Shown: positions 1 to 5,393, numbered from the stretch's first letter. The stretch: 6,889 bases of DNA from Desulfobulbaceae bacterium (GCA_029865195.1 JAOUHH010000153.1:1-6889), one strand, 5' to 3'. The notes: a model not told the origin generated them from the sequence alone. Made by a program: numbers and translations.

Positions 1-24
1 TGTTCATAATGTGACTCCCGACGA

Positions 25-51
25 TGCGGGCGGCAGCATAAACCGCCCGTG
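25..51. repeat. GC-rich stem-loop after the TauE-family gene
   Basis: CGGGCGG at 27-33 is the exact reverse complement of CCGCCCG at 43-49, with a 9-nt loop; two further G-T pairs can extend it to 25-51. It lies about 25 bp beyond the stop codon of the minus-strand exporter gene, where a transcription end would be expected. No T-run follows the stem on the minus strand, and on the plus strand the nearest run (70-74) is about 19 nt away. It is therefore not a canonical intrinsic terminator. It could help Rho-type termination or mRNA stability, or be chance in GC-rich DNA. Confidence 0.3.
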
Positions 52-76
52 CTGAATGAATCTGTAATATTTTTGG

Positions 77-829
77 CTAGAAGCCGCCGTAGCGGATGAG
101 CAGGGCAACCCCGCTGCCGATGAGGATGAGGCTGATCAGGCGGGTGAACTGCTCGCGGCCGATGGCGAGATGGATGCGGCCGCCCACGGTCATCCCGGCC
201 GCCAGCAACGGCAGGCCGAAAGCCACCAGCAGCAAGGTGTCGCGGCCGTAGATGCCGCCAAGCAGATAACTGAGGATACGAAAGCCGCCGTCAAAGATGA
301 AGATGGTCGCCGCCGTGGCCCGGAACTCGCTTTTATCGAGCCCCCGCATGGTCAGATAGATGACATAAAAGGGGCCGCCAGTGCCGAACAGCGCCCCGAC
401 CATGCCGCCCATGAAGCCGGCCGGCGCTGCCCACCGCCGCGACCCTTGCAATTTGGGCAACGGCAGTGAGGAATAGACGGCAAAGGCGAGAATGAACGTC
501 GCCAGGGCCACCGCAAGCTGGTTGGTGGGCAGACGCTTCAGAAAGAAAAGGCCCGCCTGCACGCCGACAAAGGAGAAGGGCAGCAGCGGCAGCAGATCCC
601 GCCAGCGTATCAGCCGCCGCCCCTTGAGGCCATGGGAAAGCGAGGCGATATAGTCGAGCAGGCCGACCACCGGCACCGCCAGGGCCAGCGGCCACTGCAT
701 GGTCAGAAGCGGCACGGCGATGAGGGCGGAACCGAAGCCGGCGATGCCACGGATCAGATAGGCAAAAATGAAAACACCACCGCCGTAGAGAACGGTGGTG
801 ACGGTGAACAGGGGTTGCGGGTCATCCAT
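77..829 (-). CDS. TauE/SafE-family membrane anion (sulfite-type) exporter
   Basis: This 250-residue protein is hydrophobic almost throughout, with about seven or eight likely membrane segments (first around residues 13-38, last around 229-247). The family exports sulfite, sulfoacetate or related organic anions across the inner membrane; the substrate here cannot be read from sequence. Two family-like glycine-rich repeats are visible, G-I-A-G-F-G-S-A...V-P at 28-40 and G-A-L-F-G-T-G-G-P at 145-153. They match the internal duplication typical of TauE/SafE. Length is normal for the family. The ATG at 827-829 starts 9 bp after the TGA of the upstream REC-GGDEF gene. No good Shine-Dalgarno sequence lies at the usual distance (a GGGG is about 14 nt away), so translation may be coupled to that gene. 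The family call is firm; specificity is unknown. Confidence 0.88.
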   Translation of the reverse strand: MDDPQPLFTVTTVLYGGGVFIFAYLIRGIAGFGSALIAVPLLTMQWPLALAVPVVGLLDYIASLSHGLKGRRLIRWRDLLPLLPFSFVGVQAGLFFLKRLPTNQLAVALATFILAFAVYSSLPLPKLQGSRRWAAPAGFMGGMVGALFGTGGPFYVIYLTMRGLDKSEFRATAATIFIFDGGFRILSYLLGGIYGRDTLLLVAFGLPLLAAGMTVGGRIHLAIGREQFTRLISLILIGSGVALLIRYGGF

Positions 830-838
830 TAGAAACGG

Positions 839-1846
839 TCACACCCCTTCCGCCGAAACCCGAATCTGGCCTGGCCCCGCCTCCTTGGCAAAGATCAACG
901 CCTCGGCGGCCGCCGCCAGCAATTCATGGTGCTCGGTACCGGGACGCGGCGCCATGGCGGCCAACCCCATCCCCACCGTCAGCAGCCCCTCCGGGTTTGC
1001 CGGGTGCGCGATGCCGAGTGCCGCGATCTTGGCCCGCAGCGTTTCTGCCAGGGCAAACGCCCCGGCGTGATCGGTATTGGGCAGCAGGACAGCGAACTCA
1101 TCACCGCCGAAGCGCACCACCAGGTCGCCTGCCCGGCCCAGCGGTTGCGCAAGCGTTGCCGCCAACTGCCGGAGACAGGTGTCACCGGCGGGGTAGCCAT
1201 GGGCCACGTTGTATCCCTTGAGATCGTCGACATCGACAAAGATGAGGGCCATGGATGCCGCCTCACGCATCCCCCGCCGCCACTCCTCGGCCAGCACCGA
1301 TTCGAGATAGCGACGGTTGCCGTTGCCGGTCAGGGCATCGATGCAGTCGTGTTCCCGCAGCAGTTGATTGGCCGCCGCCAGCTGCGCCGACACCGCCTGC
1401 AGTTCGCTCTCGGAGGATTTCCGGCGGCTCACCTCCTGCCGCAGGTGCAGGATGGACTGCACCCGGCCAAGAAGCTCCAGTTGCGAAAAGGGCTTGATGA
1501 TATAATCCACCACCCCGAGCCCAAAGGCTTCGGCAACGGCATGCAGATCGTCCTTGGTGGTGACCATGGCCAGGGGAACATCGGCGAACCTGGCATCGGC
1601 CTTGATCCGCTTACTGGCCTCAATCCCGTTGACCTCCGGCATCAGCAGATCCATCAAGATCAGGTCCACGGCAATGGCGTCATGGGCCGACGAACCATCC
1701 ATCCCCAGCAGCGAGAAGGCCTCGCGGGCCGAAATCGCGAAGTGGAGGTTATGATAGCCGCCGGCATTCAGCATCTTGCCCATCAACATCAGGAAGGGCC
1801 GAGAATCATCAACGATAAGGATGCTGCTGTTCTGAAAGGATTCCAT
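839..1846 (-). CDS. Response regulator with REC and GGDEF domains (diguanylate cyclase)
   Basis: The 335-residue protein has a CheY-like receiver (about 6-130), a short helical linker (about 135-168) and a GGDEF domain (about 169-335), the PleD/WspR-type layout. Receiver residues present are D13/D14, phospho-acceptor D66, T96/T97 and K118-P119. The GGDEF signature is intact at 247-251, with expected metal residues D205 and E250, base-contact residues N213 and D222, and an inhibitory-site RxxD at 238-241. It should make c-di-GMP from two GTP in the cytoplasm when phosphorylated. Some conserved positions deviate: DALTGN instead of DxLTGL, LK instead of FK, and V214 and Y218 where D and H are usual. 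No histidine kinase is present in the window, so its partner is unknown. The ATG at 1846 has GGAAAG about 6 nt upstream. The TauE-family gene follows 9 bp downstream. Confidence 0.93.
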   Translation of the reverse strand: MESFQNSSILIVDDSRPFLMLMGKMLNAGGYHNLHFAISAREAFSLLGMDGSSAHDAIAVDLILMDLLMPEVNGIEASKRIKADARFADVPLAMVTTKDDLHAVAEAFGLGVVDYIIKPFSQLELLGRVQSILHLRQEVSRRKSSESELQAVSAQLAAANQLLREHDCIDALTGNGNRRYLESVLAEEWRRGMREAASMALIFVDVDDLKGYNVAHGYPAGDTCLRQLAATLAQPLGRAGDLVVRFGGDEFAVLLPNTDHAGAFALAETLRAKIAALGIAHPANPEGLLTVGMGLAAMAPRPGTEHHELLAAAAEALIFAKEAGPGQIRVSAEGV

Positions 1847-1947
1847 ACCACGCTTTCCATGCTGCTAGGAGATTGCCGCGCGAATCGAAAAAACCCGCCG
1901 CGGATATGCCGTATTCCTGTTATTCTACAAGTTAGCATTTTTTACTG

Positions 1948-1987
1948 CCGCCGCCAAAGGGAATTGCGCTCGCCGGGCTGGCGGCGG
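1948..1987. repeat. 9-bp inverted repeat in the Nudix gene upstream region
   Basis: CCGCCGCCA at 1948-1956 is the exact reverse complement of TGGCGGCGG at 1979-1987, with a 22-nt spacer. It ends about 31 nt before the Nudix ribosome binding site. On the plus strand no T-run follows it; on the minus strand it is followed by an A-run, so it is not an intrinsic terminator either way. It could be a leader stem-loop or a protein-binding site. GC richness makes chance a real alternative. Confidence 0.4.
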
Positions 1988-2018
1988 ACGCCACCCTTAT
2001 GGTAAGCAGGACGCACAC

Positions 2019-2025
2019 GGAGGAA
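2019..2025 (+). promoter_or_regulatory. Ribosome binding site that fixes the Nudix start
   Basis: GGAGGAA ends 3 nt before the ATG at 2029. An in-frame ATG 10 codons upstream (1999) would place this strong Shine-Dalgarno inside the coding region and has no comparable site of its own. The protein beginning at 2029 (MYRPIIGTLGY) also starts like Nudix relatives, so 2029 is preferred. Confidence 0.7.
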
Positions 2026-2028
2026 TCA

Positions 2029-2514
2029 ATGTACCGCCCCATCATCGGCACCCTTGGCTACATCCTGTCGCCGGACGGCAAGCAGACCCTGCTGGTCCAC
2101 CGCAACGGCCGCCCCGGCGATTACCACAGCGGCAAATACAACGGCCTGGGCGGCAAGATGCACGCCGACGAGGATGTGGTTGCCTGCATGCGCCGCGAGA
2201 TTCGGGAGGAAGCCGGGATCGAGTGCGAGGCAATGGTCTTGCGCGGCACCGTCAACTGGACCGATTTCGGCCCCAACGGCGAAGACTGGCTGGGATTCAT
2301 CTTCCGCATCGACCGTTTCCGCGGCACCCCGAAGAGCGAAAACGAAGAGGGCACATTGCTCTGGCACCCCACGGACCGCCTGCTGGAACTGCCCATGTGG
2401 GAAGGAGACCGCTACTTCCTGCCGCTGGTCTTCGACGCGGACCCGCGCCCCTTTCACGGCCACATGCCCTATCATGACGGCCGCCCTGCCGGGTGGACCG
2501 TACACCGTCTATAA
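2029..2514 (+). CDS. Nudix hydrolase, 8-oxo-dGTP diphosphatase (MutT/MTH1) style
   Basis: The 161-residue protein carries a perfect Nudix box (G-x5-E-x7-R-E-U-x-E-E-x-G-U) at residues 42-64, including the metal-binding R56-E57 and E60-E61. The preceding Y-N-G-L-G-G-K stretch, and the C-terminal F-H-G-H-M-P-Y followed by G-W, resemble the subgroup often annotated as 8-oxo-dGTP diphosphatase. Such enzymes hydrolyse oxidised or other nucleoside triphosphates to the monophosphate and pyrophosphate in the cytoplasm. Nudix substrates are poorly predictable, so the substrate is an inference. Length is normal and no domain is fused. It stands alone: the upstream gene is divergent and the downstream serA is convergent. 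The start is set by the strong ribosome binding site at 2019-2025. Confidence 0.9.
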   Translation: MYRPIIGTLGYILSPDGKQTLLVHRNGRPGDYHSGKYNGLGGKMHADEDVVACMRREIREEAGIECEAMVLRGTVNWTDFGPNGEDWLGFIFRIDRFRGTPKSENEEGTLLWHPTDRLLELPMWEGDRYFLPLVFDADPRPFHGHMPYHDGRPAGWTVHRL

Positions 2515-2738
2515 CCAGATCCTGTAGCCGTCGCGAAGGTCGCCGAAGATTAACTCCCGCACCGTCGCACTCCCCGGTCAATCGTTTTTTTGGCCGGGCA
2601 AGGACCGAGGCCGCCATCGCCGCCGACAGGAATAACGTCACCGCCACCACCACAAATCTGTGCGTGCGCAATCACCTCAGGGAAACCGTAACGTTTGCGA
2701 TCCCCAAAACGGGGGCCGCGCCACGGCAAGCCTGTCCG
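2515..2738. other. Convergent intergenic region with stem-loops and a degraded-looking minus-strand ORF
   Basis: This 224-bp gap lies between the ends of the Nudix gene and serA. CCTGTC (2731-2736) pairs with GACAGG (2744-2749) across the serA stop codon, and CCCC (2702-2705) pairs with GGGG (2711-2714) around AAAAC. Neither stem is followed by a U-run in the serA direction, so no canonical intrinsic terminator is seen. A T7 run at 2585-2591 has no good hairpin before it. On the minus strand, a reading frame from a TTG at 2671 begins with a signal-peptide-like stretch; it is reported under findings and not called as a gene. Confidence 0.35.
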
Positions 2739-3920
2739 TCAGCGACAGGAGATCATGCGGGTGCGGATAACGTCGGCATGGGCCTCGATGGCGGCCACCA
2801 CCCCGGCCGGGATCTCGTCTTCCAGGTCGATGATGTTGTAGCCGATGGCGCCGTTGCTCTCGTTGAGGTAGCTGGCGATATTGATCCCGTGCGCGCCGAT
2901 AATCTGGGAGGCAAACCCGATCATGCCGGGCACGTCGCGGTTGATCATGATGAAACGGGTCCGCACCGCGGATGACGGAATCGACTCCACCGTCGGGAAA
3001 TTCACACTGTGGGTGACGGTGCCCATTTCAAGATAGTTTTTCAGCTCGCTCACCGCCATGGCGGCGCACTGCCCCTCGGATTCCTCGGTGCTGGCGCCCA
3101 GGTGCGGCGTAACGATGATCCGGGGATGGTTGACGGTGGCGGCGGAAGGGAAATCGGTGATGTAGCAGGAGAGGCTGTTGTCGGCCAGGGCGGCAAGAAC
3201 CGCCGGTTCGTCGACAATGGGGCCGCGCGCATAGTTGACCAGGATCGCGCCGGGCGGCAACTGCGCGAGCATCTCCCGCCCCACCAGCCCACGGGTTTTG
3301 GCGTTCAGCGGCAGATGGAGGGAAAGGATATCTGCCGTGCGCAAGACATCGGCCAGGCTCCGGCTGAGCCTTACCTGCGGCGACAGCCCGTGGATATTCT
3401 CCATGGCCGGGGCCGGATCAAAGCCGATCACCCGCATCCGCTGGTCGATACCCCGATTGGCGACCCGGACCCCGATCTGGCCGAGCCCCAGCACGCCGAG
3501 GGTTTTGCCGGCCAACTCAAAGCCGCGAAACCCCTTCTTCCGCTCCTCCACCCGGTGGCCGATGGCCGCGTCATCAAGCCCGCCGAGATCCCGGCAGAAG
3601 GAGATCCCCTGATAGATATTGCGGGCGGCCATCCCCAGCATGATGAAAACGAGCTCGGCCACCGCGTTGGCATTGGCGCCCGGGGTGTTGAAGATGCAGA
3701 TGCCCCGCGCGGTGGCCTTGTCGACGGTGATGTTGTTCACCCCGGCGCCGGCCCGCGCCACCGCCAGCAACGAGGGATAGGCATCGCAATCGACCTGGCT
3801 GCTGCGGACGATGATTCCGTCCGGATCCGGGGCATCGGCATCAAGACAAAAATGCGGCCCGAAGAGATCAAGCCCCTCCCGGGCGATGTTGTTGATGGTT
3901 TTGATGGTGAATTCCGACAT
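2739..3920 (-). CDS. serA: D-3-phosphoglycerate dehydrogenase, short ACT-domain type
   Basis: The 393-residue protein should oxidise 3-phosphoglycerate to 3-phosphohydroxypyruvate with NAD+, the first step of serine synthesis. Segments in order are a split substrate-binding domain (about 1-100 and 280-310), a Rossmann NAD domain with GLGQIG at 145-150 and ribose-binding D168, and a C-terminal ACT domain (about 322-393) starting F-I-M-I-N-R-D-V-P-G. Catalytic R232 (N-Y-A-R-G) and H273 (T-P-H-L-G-A-S-T) are present. The usual catalytic Glu is not found in the expected D-x-F-x-x-E-P region, which reads T-D-F-P-S-A-A at 255-261. The linker HSVNFPTVE is typical of the roughly 390-residue family. 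No intervening ASB domain is present. ATG 3920 is chosen over ATG 3935 because the latter contains the ribosome binding site. A hairpin precedes it, and a cyclase gene lies upstream on the same strand. Confidence 0.9.
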   Translation of the reverse strand: MSEFTIKTINNIAREGLDLFGPHFCLDADAPDPDGIIVRSSQVDCDAYPSLLAVARAGAGVNNITVDKATARGICIFNTPGANANAVAELVFIMLGMAARNIYQGISFCRDLGGLDDAAIGHRVEERKKGFRGFELAGKTLGVLGLGQIGVRVANRGIDQRMRVIGFDPAPAMENIHGLSPQVRLSRSLADVLRTADILSLHLPLNAKTRGLVGREMLAQLPPGAILVNYARGPIVDEPAVLAALADNSLSCYITDFPSAATVNHPRIIVTPHLGASTEESEGQCAAMAVSELKNYLEMGTVTHSVNFPTVESIPSSAVRTRFIMINRDVPGMIGFASQIIGAHGINIASYLNESNGAIGYNIIDLEDEIPAGVVAAIEAHADVIRTRMISCR

Positions 3921-3922
3921 CG

Positions 3923-3933
3923 CCTCCCTCCCC
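3923..3933 (-). promoter_or_regulatory. serA ribosome binding site
   Basis: Read on the minus strand, GGGGAGGGAGG sits just before ATG 3920, with the GGGAGG core 6 nt from the start codon. It lies within the five extra codons of the alternative start at 3935, which argues for 3920. It begins 10 nt after the leader hairpin ends, close enough for that hairpin to influence translation. Confidence 0.65.
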
Positions 3934-3943
3934 ATAAATGTAA

Positions 3944-3977
3944 ACGGGCAACATCAATGCTAGCAGATGTCGCCCGT
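3944..3977 (-). terminator. Strong stem-loop in the serA leader (terminator or attenuator)
   Basis: ACGGGCAACATC (3944-3955) pairs with GATGTCGCCCGT (3966-3977) around a 10-nt loop, with one A/C mismatch in DNA. In RNA transcribed from the minus strand that mismatch becomes a G-U pair, giving a continuous 12-bp stem. It is followed by UUUACAUUU, a broken U-tract. It lies between the end of the second cyclase gene and serA, 23 nt before the serA start. As there is no room for a serA promoter after it, serA transcripts must pass through it. It could end most cyclase transcripts, attenuate serA, or both. Confidence 0.6.
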
Positions 3978-4029
3978 CCTATCCAGCCCGATCGAATTTT
4001 CCCGTCTCGATGTCCCGCAGCCCCCCGGA

Positions 4030-5055
4030 TCAACCGACACACGCCTGGGAACGGCCATTGGCCTTGGCCTGGTAGAGCGCCTCGTCCGCCCGCTGTAGCC
4101 ACTCTTCGGTGGTGAGGCCCGGCTGCCACTGCACAAAACCGATGCTGACCCCCAACCGGGGTGAACCGGGCGCCTGGATTCCCAGGTCATGCACCGCCTT
4201 GCAGAGCCGTTCGACCAGGATCCGGGCATTTGCCATCTCGGTTTCCGGCATCAGGAGCTGAAACTCATCGCCGCCGATCCGGACCAGCAGATCACTGGTG
4301 CGCACCATCCCCGACATGGCCTGGGCCACCATCCGAAGAACCTGATCACCTTTGGCGTGGCCGAAGGTATCGTTGATCTGCTTGAAATAATCAAGGTCCA
4401 TGCTGGCCAGGGTGATGGGCCGGCCATGACGCCGGGCGCTTTCCAGCAAAGGTCCCAGGCGATCCTCAAAAACACGGCGGTTGGCGAGCCCGGTCAGGCT
4501 GTCGCGGCGCGCCTGCTCAAAGATGTCCTCATACTCGACGGCGCGCTGCAACGGCTCCTGCAGCACCGCCAACCCCTCTGCAATCTGGGCGATTTCGGCC
4601 TCGCCGATCTCCCCGGCCTTACGGAGCAGCATCAACCGGCCGCCGCCGTCACAATCCGGCACCGCCCAGCAGTAGACATGAAAATCATCCTCCCGCCAAC
4701 TTGTTTCCCCGCCCCGGCACTCCAGCTGGCTGATCATCTTGTCGGCCACCATCATCACCCGCCGCCGATCCGGTCCATGGCAGGAACAGAAGAGGTGCCG
4801 CCGTCCCTGCCGAGGGTTGTCGTAGGCGATCAGATTATGCTCGACCACCGGCATCAACCAGACGGAGTAGGCCTCGACCATGCTGGAAAGATCCAGGGCC
4901 CCAGCCAGGCGGGCGTGGAGATCGTTGATCTTGACCAGCCACTCCGAACGGCGGCGATAGCGGTCAAGCTCGACCATCAGATTGTGCATATCGGCATGTA
5001 CCGGGTTGTCGGCTACCCTGACGGCGTCTGGAGAGAGAGAGAGGGCTGCTTGCAT
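4030..5055 (-). CDS. Diguanylate cyclase with N-terminal sensor-like region and GGDEF domain
   Basis: The 341-residue soluble protein has an N-terminal region (about 25-180) that looks like a GAF-type sensor, although I cannot prove the fold. A GGDEF domain follows (about 183-341). The N-terminal part contains C90-S-C92-H93, C113, C129 and C135. The GGDEF domain has all main motifs: D-S-L-T-G-L-A-N-R-R at 185-194, metal residues D220 and E264, base contacts N228 and D237, GGDEF at 261-265 and inhibitory-site RxxD at 252-255. It should therefore make c-di-GMP and be product-inhibited. No transmembrane segment or signal peptide is seen. The frame is open up to 5325, but those 90 extra codons look non-coding and span a promoter. 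ATG 5055 has AAAGGA about 9 nt upstream. Codons 5-8 contain a (CT)6 run. serA lies downstream on the same strand. Confidence 0.92.
   Translation of the reverse strand: MQAALSLSPDAVRVADNPVHADMHNLMVELDRYRRRSEWLVKINDLHARLAGALDLSSMVEAYSVWLMPVVEHNLIAYDNPRQGRRHLFCSCHGPDRRRVMMVADKMISQLECRGGETSWREDDFHVYCWAVPDCDGGGRLMLLRKAGEIGEAEIAQIAEGLAVLQEPLQRAVEYEDIFEQARRDSLTGLANRRVFEDRLGPLLESARRHGRPITLASMDLDYFKQINDTFGHAKGDQVLRMVAQAMSGMVRTSDLLVRIGGDEFQLLMPETEMANARILVERLCKAVHDLGIQAPGSPRLGVSIGFVQWQPGLTTEEWLQRADEALYQAKANGRSQACVG
5031..5043. repeat. Dinucleotide (GA)6 tract in the start of the cyclase gene
   Basis: Six GA units plus one G (CT units on the coding strand) encode Leu-Ser-Leu-Ser at codons 5-8 of the second cyclase. 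Gain or loss of one unit would shift the frame and abolish the protein. Six units is short for efficient slippage, so phase variation is only a possibility. Confidence 0.5.
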
Positions 5056-5125
5056 GGCGGTAAATCCTTTGGCTATATGTTGACTGCAATAAATTCCGTT
5101 TGTTGGCACTTGGATCTTTGATTCT

Positions 5126-5142
5126 TGCCAAATCCGTGCCAA
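5126..5142 (-). promoter_or_regulatory. Sigma-54 (RpoN) type promoter of the second cyclase
   Basis: The minus strand reads TTGGCACG, then 4 nt (GATT), then TGGCA. This matches the RpoN consensus TTGGCACG-N4-TTGCW with one mismatch, and the invariant GG and GC are 10 nt apart. The predicted start of transcription is near 5115, leaving a leader of about 60 nt before ATG 5055. Known sigma-54 promoters need an activator ATPase bound upstream; none is encoded in the window. The element also shows that the longer open frame to 5325 is not all coding. Confidence 0.65.
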
Positions 5143-5146
5143 ACCC

Positions 5147-5156
5147 CAAACGTTTG
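5147..5156. repeat. Perfect 10-bp palindrome next to the sigma-54 promoter
   Basis: CAAACGTTTG is its own reverse complement. It begins 4 bp beyond the -24 element on the upstream side of the cyclase promoter. It may be an operator, but it is nearer than usual sigma-54 activator sites (commonly about 80-150 bp upstream). No second copy was noticed in the region. Confidence 0.35.
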
Positions 5157-5301
5157 CGCCACCAGCCACACAACCACTCGAAAACAGAGGATAAAGAGAG
5201 CAGGACCAAACACCCCGGCCAACACCAGCCCGCACCGATACCGGGAAAAAACTGCCGCTACCCTCTCTAGTGCCGGCGATGATTGCAGACAATTTCCCAG
5301 C

Positions 5302-5335
5302 CGGACGGGCCTCGGCCCGGCACATCGGCCGTCCG
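5302..5335. repeat. Nested GC-rich inverted repeats upstream of dinB
   Basis: CGGACGG (5302-5308) is the exact reverse complement of CCGTCCG (5329-5335). Between them, GGGC (5307-5310) can pair with GCCC (5315-5318) in an alternative smaller hairpin. The element lies about 30 bp before the candidate dinB -35 box. No T-run follows on either strand in terminator position, so an operator-like role or chance is more likely than termination. Confidence 0.35.
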
Positions 5336-5364
5336 ACAGTTTGTCAAAAAAATGACTCCCCAAT

Positions 5365-5393
5365 TTGACCAACCGCTGAAAGTACGATAAATA
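5365..5393 (+). promoter_or_regulatory. Weak candidate sigma-70 promoter of dinB
   Basis: TTGACC (5365-5370) matches the -35 consensus at five of six positions. A -10 could be TAAATA (5388-5393, 17-bp spacing, three of six) or GATAAA (5386-5391, 15-bp spacing, four of six). Transcription would start near 5400, just after the GTG at 5397, which supports the ATG at 5436 as the dinB start. Confidence 0.35.

Larger units (their letters stand above)
1847..2028. other. Divergent intergenic region between the REC-GGDEF and Nudix genes
   Basis: These 182 bp separate two genes read in opposite directions, so both 5' control regions must lie here. For the minus strand, TAGAAT (plus-strand ATTCTA at 1922-1927) matches the -10 consensus at five of six positions, about 76 bp before the REC-GGDEF start. 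I see no convincing -35 partner. For the plus strand, TATTCT at 1921-1926 is a weaker -10. A T-run at 1938-1943 and the inverted repeat at 1948-1987 lie nearer the Nudix gene. Promoter positions are inferences only. Confidence 0.3.

Noticed and set aside
926..2005. 359-codon plus-strand open frame
   Set aside because: It is antisense to the REC-GGDEF gene, has no recognisable domain and is rich in His, Gln and Arg, as expected of a GC-bias shadow frame.
2585..2591. T7 run as an intrinsic terminator for the Nudix gene
   Set aside because: No stable hairpin directly precedes the run; CCCGG and CCGGG flank it so that the Ts would be in the loop.
3009..4115. 368-codon plus-strand open frame
   Set aside because: It is antisense to serA and has no domain signature; serA is unmistakable on the other strand.
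4189..5121. 310-codon plus-strand open frame
   Set aside because: It is antisense to the second GGDEF gene with shadow-like composition.
5056..5325. Ninety-codon N-terminal extension of the second cyclase
   Set aside because: The frame is open, but it spans a sigma-54-type promoter and the extra residues look non-coding; ATG 5055 has its own ribosome binding site.
5343..5356. GTCA-A6-TGAC inverted repeat before dinB
   Set aside because: The arms are only 4 bp around an A-run, which is easily expected by chance.
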